Part shown: positions 45,074 to 53,700 of the stretch, one piece after another
Layout: each line of letters starts with the position of its first letter
Numbering within the stretch: the first letter of the stretch is position 1
Source: Planctomycetaceae bacterium
Lineage (GTDB): Bacteria; Planctomycetota; Planctomycetia; Pirellulales; Pirellulaceae
Assembly (NCBI GenBank): GCA_020638995.1
Contig: JACKHM010000005.1
Location: 434,001-498,000 of the forward strand
DNA length: 64,000 bases
Direction of reading: 5' to 3'
Notes under the pieces: generated by a model
The model's input: the letters and a program-made list of their open reading frames with translations, nothing else
Databases searched by the model: none
What the model was told of the DNA's origin: nothing
Made by a program: the position numbers and the translations under genes

Positions 45074-46378
45074 TTACTCGCCTTGGCGATCGATTTGTAA
45101 AGTCAAAAAATGGGTTGCACAGCTGATACACGGATCATAGTTGCGGATCATTTGCTCGCAACGACGCGTCGCCTCAGCGTCTTCATACTGCAAGACACTC
45201 GGTACAAACTCCCGGAGGTCGTCTTCGATTTGTCCCTGATTTTGTGAAGTTGGCGGGACGATTTTGGCCTCGGCAATCAATCCGTCATCATCGATCCGAT
45301 AACGATGATAGATCAAACCTCGCGGCGCTTCCGTTGCGTGACATGCTTCGGCTGCACGTGGAGCAAATTCGATGCGGCTAACGCCGGGCTCCGCGTTGTA
45401 GAGGCTGACAATCTGTACGGCCTCTTCGAATGCCTCGATTAACTCGACACCCCGCGCCACGATGCTGTGAAAGTTGTTCCGCGAAGGCCAGACGATTCCA
45501 CATGCTTCTGCCTCACGCCGTGCCGTCGGTAACAATTGCTCCAGGCACAGGTTGACACGTGACAACGGACCGACCAAATATGGCTTTGCCTCCGGCAGCA
45601 GCACGCTATGTAACGCGGTGCTCTGCGGAAGATGTCGCTCCTCAAAGTAACTTTCGTAGTCCTCAACTGCGATATCCAATCCACTCGTCGAGACAACGCG
45701 TCCTTCGTTCAATGGGTATTCGCACTCGTGGTGCAGCGACACGCAATCGTAGGCTTGCTCGAATGCGGGAAAGTCAAAACCAGCCACGAGTTTCAAGGTG
45801 TCGATTGCGGCTTGCAACCCCCACTCCAACTCCGGTAGCAACTTCTTTAGTTCGCTGCGCCGGGGCGAACGGTAGAACCCTCCAACCGTGATGTTGATTG
45901 GATGAATCGCTCGTCCGCCGAGTATCGCCAACAAGTCGTTTCCAATCTTTTTCATTCGCAAACCGCGTTCAACGACCTCCCGATGATCTGCCGCCATCGA
46001 GATTCCGCTCTCATAGCCGAGAAAATCCGGTGCGTGCAACAAGTGCATGTGCAGCGCGTGGCTTTCAATCCATTCACCGCAATAGAGAAGTCGCCTAAGC
46101 GTTCGGATCTCGGGTGTCATCACCAACCCGAGTGCCTTCTCTAATGCGTGGCAAGCGGTCATTTGATAGGCCACGGGACAAATACCGCAAATGCGGGCCG
46201 TGATGTCCGGCACCTCGCGAATCTCGCGACCGCGCAAAAAACTCTCGAAGAATCTTGGCGGCTCGTAGATATTCAGTTCGACGTGCTCGACCCGATCGCC
46301 ATCGACTCGTACGTATAATCGCCCCTCCCCTTCAACTCGGGTGAGTGCTTTGACTTCGAATTGCCTCTTGGCACTCAT
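45074..46378 (-). CDS. [NiFe]-hydrogenase large (alpha) subunit, group 3b type
   Basis: Carries the Ni-Fe active site for reversible H2 oxidation. 434 aa from the ATG at 46378, which has GAGGAG six bases upstream. The first ligand motif RICGICP contains Cys64 and Cys67. The second, DPCISCATH, contains Cys417 and Cys420. An 11-residue tail follows His423 and should be removed by the operon's maturation protease. The TRVEGEGRL opening, TACHALEKALG and FEQAYDCVSLHHECEYPLNEGR pieces fit group 3 soluble hydrogenases. No membrane anchor or Tat signal is present. Neighbouring gamma and beta subunits give the group 3b assignment. Confidence 0.96.
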   Translation of the reverse strand: MSAKRQFEVKALTRVEGEGRLYVRVDGDRVEHVELNIYEPPRFFESFLRGREIREVPDITARICGICPVAYQMTACHALEKALGLVMTPEIRTLRRLLYCGEWIESHALHMHLLHAPDFLGYESGISMAADHREVVERGLRMKKIGNDLLAILGGRAIHPINITVGGFYRSPRRSELKKLLPELEWGLQAAIDTLKLVAGFDFPAFEQAYDCVSLHHECEYPLNEGRVVSTSGLDIAVEDYESYFEERHLPQSTALHSVLLPEAKPYLVGPLSRVNLCLEQLLPTARREAEACGIVWPSRNNFHSIVARGVELIEAFEEAVQIVSLYNAEPGVSRIEFAPRAAEACHATEAPRGLIYHRYRIDDDGLIAEAKIVPPTSQNQGQIEDDLREFVPSVLQYEDAEATRRCEQMIRNYDPCISCATHFLTLQIDRQGE

Positions 46379-46379
46379 G

Positions 46380-47189
46380 CTACGACTCCTCGAGGGCATC
46401 GCTTGCGGCGCGGAATGCCGGCGCGTAACCGTTGAAGTTGCGAACCAGCCTCACCAAGTGGTCCCGCTTCTCTCCGCGCGATTCGTAGTGTCCCGATAAA
46501 CTTGTCACATTTGCCAGTTCCTGTGGTCCGTAACAACCAAAACATTCGCGGTCGAAGGATGGACAGATTGCGCCGCAGCCTGCTTGTGTAACCGGGCCCA
46601 AGCAGGAAATTCCTTTCGTCACCGCGACGCAAACGGTCCCGCGACGTTTGCACTCGACACAGACGCTGTAATTTGGAATGCGTGGCACGCGTCCAATCAC
46701 CAGAGCCGTGATCAATTCGACCAGTTGATCTTTGTTGATCGGGCAACCACGCAACTCAAAGTCAACCGGTACGTGATCAGCGATCGCAGTGCTAGTCGAC
46801 AGGGTGCTGATATAATCGGGCGTCGCATAAACCTGTCGGATGAAATCAGCCACATTCGCCCAGTTTCGCAACGACTGAATACCACCGGCTGTTGCACAAG
46901 CTCCGATGGTCACCAGATACCGGCATTGCCGGCGGACTTCGCGAATTCGCTCGACATCATGCTCCGTGGTGATCGATCCTTCGACAAGGCCAACGTCGTA
47001 CGGTCCGTCGAGTGTTCTCGTTCTGGCTTCGAGAAAGTAGGCAATCTCCACCTGCTGGGCGATCGCCAGCAACTCGTCTTCCGCGTCAAGTAACGAGAGT
47101 TGGCAACCGTCGCAGGATGCAAATTTGAACACAGCAACGGTTGGCTTCGTTGCGGGCTCGGTTGATTTCTGGCTAGAAGTCTTCGACAT
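46380..47189 (-). CDS. [NiFe]-hydrogenase small (delta) subunit
   Basis: Electron-transfer subunit with Fe-S clusters, 269 aa from the ATG at 47189; a longer frame from 47243 adds no similarity. The proximal-cluster ligands begin with SCDGCQ (Cys26, Cys29), then GACATAGG and RGCPINK. Medial and distal ligands follow in CVECKRRGTVC, CLGPVTQAGCGAICP and CFGCYGP. There is no twin-arginine signal, so the enzyme is cytoplasmic. The start overlaps the end of the gamma gene by 17 bases. The large-subunit ATG follows the TAG stop after a single base. Confidence 0.95.
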   Translation of the reverse strand: MSKTSSQKSTEPATKPTVAVFKFASCDGCQLSLLDAEDELLAIAQQVEIAYFLEARTRTLDGPYDVGLVEGSITTEHDVERIREVRRQCRYLVTIGACATAGGIQSLRNWANVADFIRQVYATPDYISTLSTSTAIADHVPVDFELRGCPINKDQLVELITALVIGRVPRIPNYSVCVECKRRGTVCVAVTKGISCLGPVTQAGCGAICPSFDRECFGCYGPQELANVTSLSGHYESRGEKRDHLVRLVRNFNGYAPAFRAASDALEES

Positions 47190-48039
47190 CCAAGTACGGC
47201 TCCATCTGTGCGTATGTAAATACTGGGCCGTCCTTACAAACAAAGGCAGGTCCCAGCTGACAGTGACCGCAAAAACCGAGGGCGCAGTTCATATTGCGTT
47301 CCATCGACAAATAGATATTTCGCGCCGAGATCCCGTGCGTGAGGCACGCGGAGATCACGAATTGCATCATGATCTCTGGGCCGCAGGTGATGACTCGTGT
47401 CCGCTTTGGATCGGGTCGCAACCGATCGAACAATGTGGGCACTACCCCGATGTGGCCGTCCCAGCCATCGTAGCCAAGATCCACCGTAATCTGGACGTCG
47501 ATATCAGCCTGACGCCAGTCGTTATACTCCGCGGTGTACAACAAGTCGCGTGGCGAGCGTGCACCGTACAACAACCACACCTTGCCGTATCGCTCACGTC
47601 GATTGATCACGTGATAGAGTACCGGTCGAACTGGGGCGAGACCCAAACCGCCGGCGGCAATTACCAGATCTTGCCCTTCGCAAGACTCGACAGGCCATGA
47701 CGATCCGAATGGTCCTCGAAGAAGGATTTGGTCGCCAACGTGCTTCCGTGATAAGGCTCGCGTAACATTTCCAACCGCTCGAATCGTGTGCGCCAGGCGG
47801 TTGGGATTGTCCGGATCAGAGCTGATCGAGATCGCCGCCTCGCCAATCCCCGGCAAATACAGCATGTCGAACTGACCGGGACGAAAGCGAAATCGCGTTC
47901 CGACCTCCGGATCTTCGAACCCGAGTTCATAGGTAAACGCTTGCGGGATCTCTCGACGAATTGCCCTGATGCGAACGGCGTGAGTTGCCCACGGATTCGC
48001 GGCGTCGACGGTCGGAGCAATGTGCGTGTTCGGAGTCAA
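47173..48039 (-). CDS. hydG: Hydrogenase gamma subunit: FAD/NAD(P)-binding oxidoreductase
   Basis: Flavoprotein reductase subunit that moves electrons between NAD(P)H and the Fe-S chain. 288 aa from TTG 48039, whose TTGA overlaps the beta stop; GGGAG lies eight bases upstream, which decides the start over upstream ATG codons. The FAD domain (about 15-110) has FRPGQFDMLYLPG and the flavin site AISISSDP. The NAD(P) domain (about 110-230) has IAAGGLGLAPVRPV. A C-terminal 2Fe-2S-type segment has NCALGFCGHCQLGPAFVC. This is the sulfhydrogenase gamma/ferredoxin-NADP reductase-like layout, in the beta-gamma-delta-alpha gene order known from archaeal HydBGDA. Confidence 0.92.
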   Translation of the reverse strand: MTPNTHIAPTVDAANPWATHAVRIRAIRREIPQAFTYELGFEDPEVGTRFRFRPGQFDMLYLPGIGEAAISISSDPDNPNRLAHTIRAVGNVTRALSRKHVGDQILLRGPFGSSWPVESCEGQDLVIAAGGLGLAPVRPVLYHVINRRERYGKVWLLYGARSPRDLLYTAEYNDWRQADIDVQITVDLGYDGWDGHIGVVPTLFDRLRPDPKRTRVITCGPEIMMQFVISACLTHGISARNIYLSMERNMNCALGFCGHCQLGPAFVCKDGPVFTYAQMEPYLDVEDF

Positions 48040-49202
48040 GATGCCGTCTCCCGAATCGCGGCGACTTCCTCGGTTAGGTCGATTCCCACCGGGCACCAGG
48101 TGATGCAGCGACCGCATCCTACACAACCCGAAGTGTCGTATTGATCGATCCAGGTCGCCAGCTTATGAGTAAGCCACTGTCGGTAACGTGCTTTGGTCGA
48201 ATTCCTCACCACTCCGGAATTCAACAGCGAATGTTCCGACGTGAAACAGGATGTCCAGCTACGTTCGCGGCGGACGTTTTGCCCCGTGAGATCGGAGACC
48301 TCGGTCACGCTACTGCAAAAGCAAGTTGGGCAGACCATTGTACAGTTGGCGCACGAAAGGCAGCGTTCCGCAACTTCGGTCCAGCGTGGGTGATTCAGAT
48401 TTCCGAGTAGTAAATCGCGAATATCGCGTGTGTCGAGCTCACGAGGTTTCGGAGCACCCGTTGACTTGCCAGCAGATTCGCGTTGTCGCATCTCGCGTTC
48501 CAGCTGAGCCGACTGCTTATCGGCTCGATCGACGTTCGCAACGGAACTGGCTTGCCAGCCATTCACGTCCGCGAGGATCTCGCCGCCGCGAATCGTGCCT
48601 ACTTCGATTACAAAGCAGTCGTCCAACTCGGTAATCGCAAGGTCGAATCCTCGCTTGGCCTTTGGACCGGTTTTCATGGAGTGACAGAAACAAGTTGCGA
48701 CCGCCCGGCGACATTGGATACTAACGACGAACAATCGATCTCGCCGAGCACGGTAAGCGGGATCGACATACGGGCCATCGAGGAAAACACGATCTTGAAT
48801 CGCCATCGCGTGCAGATCACAACTCCGAGGACCGATGACGGCGAGCGGTTGGTGAGCGTCTGAACTCTGCTGCACCTGCCATCCACTTTCTTTCAGCTGA
48901 AGTTGTTGCAGCGTCTCGTGCGGGGGGAATAGGTATTGCTTGAGCGAGTGTGGACCGACCACGTGATCGAAGTATCCCGCCTCCTCCCGACGCATCAGCC
49001 GGTAAGCCCCTCCGTCCTGCTCATCCAGCACACCTAGTGGCAGCTGTTCGATTGATTCCAACTGATCATAAACCACCGCTCCGTCAGCGACTTGAGGCCC
49101 CACGACTTGATAACCTGCATTGAGCAACGCATCGATCAAGCCTTGCAAGCGAGTTTTCGCCAAAGTTACCTTCGACTCGATGGGCACCGCGGAAACGCTC
49201 AT
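48036..49202 (-). CDS. hydB: Hydrogenase beta subunit: 4Fe-4S electron-transfer protein
   Basis: 388 aa from the ATG at 49202. The N-terminal half is the sulfhydrogenase beta/DUF-type domain with IGPRSCDLHAMAIQDRVFL and a Cys-containing segment VATCFCHSMKTGP. Near the C-terminus are two ferredoxin-type Cys clusters: CLSCANCTMVCPTCFC (near 300) and CVGCGRCITWCPVGID (near 370). It passes electrons between the small subunit and the gamma flavoprotein. The long upstream frame from 49352 overlaps the cyclic-nucleotide-binding gene and is not supported; an AAGGA lies about 13 bases before the chosen start. Confidence 0.92.
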   Translation of the reverse strand: MSVSAVPIESKVTLAKTRLQGLIDALLNAGYQVVGPQVADGAVVYDQLESIEQLPLGVLDEQDGGAYRLMRREEAGYFDHVVGPHSLKQYLFPPHETLQQLQLKESGWQVQQSSDAHQPLAVIGPRSCDLHAMAIQDRVFLDGPYVDPAYRARRDRLFVVSIQCRRAVATCFCHSMKTGPKAKRGFDLAITELDDCFVIEVGTIRGGEILADVNGWQASSVANVDRADKQSAQLEREMRQRESAGKSTGAPKPRELDTRDIRDLLLGNLNHPRWTEVAERCLSCANCTMVCPTCFCSSVTEVSDLTGQNVRRERSWTSCFTSEHSLLNSGVVRNSTKARYRQWLTHKLATWIDQYDTSGCVGCGRCITWCPVGIDLTEEVAAIRETAS

Positions 49203-49248
49203 GTTACTTTCGTCATCCTTGAAACCAACCGCTTTCGCATTTATGCCT

Positions 49249-49773
49249 TTATAGCGTGTCGGTGTCCGTTGTCTGTTCATCGATCGGTCGCTCGTCACTG
49301 GCAGCGGGCAACTGCGTACCGTAGACATCCAAAAGTTGAAGCCGCGTGGCATTCAACCGTTTTGCCAGAGCTCGAGCGGCGCGTTTCATGAATTCATAGC
49401 CGAGTTGCGGATTCTGTTCGCACAACGCGAGTACCTGGGGCCCGCGCATCGCAATCGCCTGCGATTTCGTCAAAGATCGGGCCGTGGCCGTCATTCGGCT
49501 GTGTTCCAATACTGGAGACCAACCAAGAAGGTCGCCCTGGCCAACTGTCAGTATTCGCTTGCAACCGACACCAGGAGCGCAAATCTCTAAAGAAATATTT
49601 CCAAGAACCACCAGATAAAGCGTTGATGCCGCGTCACCTTGTCGAAAGATCACCGTCGAAGGTGGGAACTCAACGAATTGCGAGACGCTGGCCAGATGAG
49701 CGATCAAGTCATGCGGCAGGTCGCGAAGAAAGTGAATGCCGTGCAAAGTTTCGGTAATATCTGGTTGTGTCAT
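49249..49773 (-). CDS. Cyclic-nucleotide-binding domain protein without DNA-binding domain
   Basis: 174 aa. Residues about 12-135 match the CNB (Crp/Fnr effector) fold: LRDLPHDLIAHLASVSQFVEFPP, VIFRQGDAASTLYLVVLGNISLEI and VGQGDLLGWSPVLEHSRMTATARSLT, the last being the phosphate-binding cassette region in altered form. No helix-turn-helix follows; the remaining 40 residues are a helix with an acidic tail (PIDEQTTDTDTL). A DNA-binding regulator role is therefore unlikely. It sits between hypA, whose stop it overlaps by four bases, and the beta subunit, so it may sense a nucleotide or redox cue and act on hydrogenase or HypA directly. That is inference. Confidence 0.85.
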   Translation of the reverse strand: MTQPDITETLHGIHFLRDLPHDLIAHLASVSQFVEFPPSTVIFRQGDAASTLYLVVLGNISLEICAPGVGCKRILTVGQGDLLGWSPVLEHSRMTATARSLTKSQAIAMRGPQVLALCEQNPQLGYEFMKRAARALAKRLNATRLQLLDVYGTQLPAASDERPIDEQTTDTDTL

Positions 49774-50114
49774 ATCGCCTCCAGCACAACTCGCTCCAGA
49801 ATCATGTCTTCACCGCGCAAGACCTTCACACTTCCGCACTCGCAATTCGGGCAAACAAAACGAAATTGTTCTACCTGAAACTCCGTCGAACAACGGTCGC
49901 ATCGAACCTCGAGGTCCACCTTTTCGATCAATAACTCGACCGCCGCGAAGGGTGACTGCTGGTTCAGGTCTTCAAACGCCATTCGCAGCAAGTCTGGGTC
50001 AACGCCCGAAAACTGGCCGATTGTCACATCAACGCGTCGAACCCCAACCGCCTCCTCGCGGCGAAAGACTTGTTCGACTTGGTTTAGCAACGCGCGTGCT
50101 AACGAATACTCATG
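49770..50114 (-). CDS. hypA: Hydrogenase nickel-metallochaperone HypA
   Basis: Works with HypB to insert nickel. 114 aa from the ATG at 50114; the N-terminal MHEYSLARALL supplies the nickel-binding His2 that must follow the initiator Met. The zinc site is CDRC near residue 73 with CPNCECG near 86. The longer frame from 50186 lacks this feature. The stop overlaps the start of the cyclic-nucleotide-binding gene. It is 16 bases downstream of the maturation protease. Confidence 0.95.
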   Translation of the reverse strand, partial: HEYSLARALLNQVEQVFRREEAVGVRRVDVTIGQFSGVDPDLLRMAFEDLNQQSPFAAVELLIEKVDLEVRCDRCSTEFQVEQFRFVCPNCECGSVKVLRGEDMILERVVLEAI

Positions 50115-50130
50115 CATTGTGACGCTGAGG

Positions 50131-50598
50131 TTACCGCGCCGGCATCCATTCTGACAACTGAGCGCGAATCTGCTCCACAACCGCATCGACTCCGGCGTGT
50201 GCGGATTCGCTCAGTTCGGTTCCTGGTTCACACGACTCTACTTCCACCGCGAATACGACCAATTCGCGAATCGTCCGCTGGAGCGTCGCGGCCAGTTCAA
50301 TCGAGCCCGCCAAGCTTCCACCGTGAGTTGAATGGCGTGCTGCTGGCGATGTGGCTAGTTCGCGACCGGTCAGGCGGTGAACTGCTCCAGGTACGGAACA
50401 TCCCAGACATGCGTCAATGACGATCACCGAGCAATCAGGCAACAACAACTGGACCATATCCCACGGTGTGACCAAAGTATGCACGAATGGCCGAATCGCG
50501 GAATCTTGCGAAAGTCGGTCGGCGGCGACCCAGGCAACTCGATCGTCACCGTGCGGGCTGCCCAGGGCGAATATCTGGATGCTTCGTCGGCAACTCAT
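50131..50598 (-). CDS. Hydrogenase maturation endopeptidase (HyaD/HycI family)
   Basis: Removes the C-terminal tail of the large subunit after nickel insertion. 155 aa from the ATG at 50598. The signature is FALGSPHGDDRVAWVAADRL (near residue 9) with the nickel-sensing Asp; the canonical form is GNPLxGDDG. A second Asp lies in VIVIDACLGC and the His in THGGSLAG. The operon's large subunit has a matching 11-residue tail. It is first in the operon, so the promoter should lie just upstream; a longer frame from 50781 has no similarity. No strong ribosome-binding site precedes the ATG; AGGAG lies about 50 bases upstream. Confidence 0.88.
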   Translation of the reverse strand: MSCRRSIQIFALGSPHGDDRVAWVAADRLSQDSAIRPFVHTLVTPWDMVQLLLPDCSVIVIDACLGCSVPGAVHRLTGRELATSPAARHSTHGGSLAGSIELAATLQRTIRELVVFAVEVESCEPGTELSESAHAGVDAVVEQIRAQLSEWMPAR

Positions 50599-50701
50599 GG
50601 TCGAGAGTATATTCAACGCGGTTGAAGTTGGCGATTTGGTTAGCGCAATCCGTTCTCCTGTTGGTCGAACTAACGCTGTATCACGCTGAACCGACCGCGT
50701 C

Positions 50702-50736
50702 ATATTAGAAAAGCAGATCGTCGATACCGGACGATC
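50702..50736 (-). terminator. Probable terminator between the giant gene and the hydrogenase operon
   Basis: On the minus strand a perfect 7-bp stem GATCGTC/GACGATC (50730-50736 with 50716-50722) with a seven-base loop is followed by TGCTTTTCTAA. It lies about 55 bases after the giant-gene stop and about 120 bases before the first hydrogenase gene. An operator role is an alternative because the arms are a symmetrical inverted repeat. Confidence 0.5.
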
Positions 50737-50790
50737 AATCTCGGCGTCAGAGTCCCAAGGGAACTTCAGTCCGCCAGTCAACTCAACGCA

Positions 50791-53700
50791 CTAACGTCCG
50801 TAGAACTCATCGACCAGGGTTCCGAGAATATCCTCTAGACGCGTCGGATCCCATAACTCCTCGCCATCCGACTCACCGAACAAGTAGTCTCTCTCGCTCA
50901 GCCGTGATTCTTCGTCGCACCTGACTTCACACCAATACACGCTATCCAGCGGTCGTCCGAAGTCGCGAGTCGGATTGTCCGAGGACACCGATACTTGACG
51001 TAACAAGTCCGTTGCGAGCGAGAAATCCGCACGTAAAGTTGCGTGCTCGCTGGCGATCCGTTTGTCGGTGGCCAGTTCGTTTCCAGCCATCGACAACAGC
51101 GACATCGATGGAATGCTGACATCAGACGCCTCCCCAGCAATCGACGCACTCAGGCTGTTTAGATAATTGATCGGAATCAACGCGTCGAGCGCGGAAAAGT
51201 ACCCTTCGCCGCTAACGTCGTAAAAGAACATCGGGAATTCAGCGACGGACTTAGCATCACGAGCCCGATGGTCAGCAAGTGAGTACTGCGGCAAGTTCAA
51301 CTCGTTGATTACGATCAAGGGATCCAAAGGACTCACTTTGCCGTCCAAGTTTACGTCCAACGCCAGCAGCGGGTTCTGCCAGTCGTGTGGGCCAGCTAGT
51401 TTTACCGTGGCGGTACCGCCGGCGGTTTGCTCGACGATGCGATAGAAGCGACCGTCATGAACCTCGACGCCGGTCAATCGCCACCCTTTTCCTAATTCGA
51501 CCGCATCATCTTCGTCCGACCACACGTCCAGAACTCCACCGTCGCCTACGAGGCTTTGCACTTGATCCGCGCTCAATCGCAGCAAATTCGCGCCGCTGCC
51601 ACGAATATCCAGGCGTTCGATCCCGGCCAGTTGCCCCTCGGCCAGCGCCGTCAGATCGAGCGTCGCATCGGCCCCGACCAGCTCGACCACATCCATCCCC
51701 TCGCCGCCATCCAGCATTTCAAACACCGGGGTGACGAACTGAAACACATCGTCCCCCAAGTCACCGAACAGCTCGACCAGGTGCGGGAACCGGGTTGCAT
51801 CGAACTTATCGTTGCCGGCGTCGCCATGCACCATCACCGGAGCATCGAGCGGTTGTCCCGTATCGTCCAGCAATTCGACCATATCGTCGCCGTCGCCCGC
51901 GTTGAGCATGAACATCTGCGACGGGATATCGACCAGCGTTTTTTCAAACGTATTGCTCGGGCTGAGCACATGAAACCGGCCGCCGCCATCGGTCAGGCGT
52001 TGCAAGACAGCGTGGTCGGTGACCGGCGGCAGATTGACCGTGACTTCGGTGGGCGAGGAGTTTAGTGATGTGAGTGGTGTGATGTTCTTGAAACGAACGG
52101 TGACATCACCAGCGGTCCAGGTTCCGTTGTAGCCATCCGCACCAGTCGGCGTATTGTGATCGAATGTCTGCGGCGCAGTTCCGGTATTGACGATATGCAG
52201 CGCGTCATCACCACCACGCTTGGCATCGAACTCGATTTCGGTCCCCTTGGGCAGATCGGCGACGTCTACCGTTAGCGTATCGGTTTCCGTGGCGGAGCCT
52301 TCGATCTTCAGCCGCAACCATCCGGTGGCGGCTTGAGCCGTGAGGTCATGCTGGATGCCGTCGGCGTCGGTGAACAGCAGTCTTCCATCGACTACCTCAA
52401 TCCTCGACTCGCCTTCCGAAGCGTCACCGCTGTTGGCAATCGTAACTACTACCGGTTGAGCCTCGTAGGCTCCAATATCCACGATGGCGTTGCCATCACC
52501 CGTGCCATCGTAGACGCGTGGAAAGTTGCTGCCGCGTTGGTCGAACTGCAAAGGGTGCATTCCGTCGCCCTCAGTTGCCAGCACTCCGTTTTCCTCCGGC
52601 GTCGGCACAAGCGTCTGGCCAATGATCACCACCATCGTATGGCCGTTCTGAGAAAATGTGCGGTACGTGGCGGGATCGATCACAACCTGATGGACCGTCG
52701 AATTCGACGTATTAGTAACATGGAGGGTGTTGCCGTCCAGCGTTACGTCAAACTGTACGTCGTCGTCCACCTGCGAGCCCGGAATGATATCGTCCCAGCC
52801 GCCAAGATTAATGTACCACTGCAGATTTCCGTACCGGTCATAGTCGAAGAACAATCCACCGGAATTCTCATCCGATGAATCGTATTCGCTTTGTAAATAT
52901 TGTTGGAAAGTTGCAAACTCTGCACTCACGCCTAACTCGCTGAAGTTGTTGTTTGCGCCGGTCTGCCCCTCGGCCAAACCGAACCGGTCCAAATGAAACG
53001 TGAACGTATCGTTCCGTGGGTTGGCAACACCGGCTGTGCTCTCAAACGAGTCAGGGCCGTCCAAAAAACCCGCTGGCTGTACCTCGGTGATGACGTAGGA
53101 TTCCTCGTCAGCATTGGCCAGCACATTCTTGAAAACGTATTTGCCCGTGCTGTCGGTCAACACCGTCTCGTCAACGTCGGGGGCACCGTTGATACTGTGA
53201 ACCGACGTGCCTACCAGCCGGATCGAGACAGCGCCCAGACCGTATTTGACGTCGCTGTTAGTGGCATCCACATAAACATAGCCGGAGATTTCGGTAGGCA
53301 GATAATATGTCTGCCCGGCGTCAATCGCGGGGCTGCCAGCCACCAGGGCATGGGTCAGCGTCGGGCCGCCGTTGTCGCGCAGTTCGGAATCGAGAATTTC
53401 CTCGAGTGGCAACAACTTTCGATTCGTGCTTAACGGCGACGACCTCTTGCCGACGATGTTGCCGTTCTGTCCGTTCTGAATCCCGCCAGCACTCTCGGGA
53501 TCGCCGATCAGATTGTTCGAGGCAACAATGACGTTGCGGTCACTTGCTGGATCACCAGATTTCGCTAGGAAGATGTCGCTGGAACTCTCGTTTCCTTCGG
53601 CACCCACGACATTCCCGGCGATGATCGAGTTGTGCAGCGTGAGCTGGGTATTCTCCAGCCACAATCCGCCGCCGATGTCGCCGTCCTGTCCGTCGCTGTC

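Noticed and set aside
39661..50598. Membrane-bound respiratory hydrogenase (group 1)
   Set aside because: The small subunit lacks a twin-arginine signal, there is no cytochrome b subunit gene, and beta and gamma subunits of the soluble type are present.
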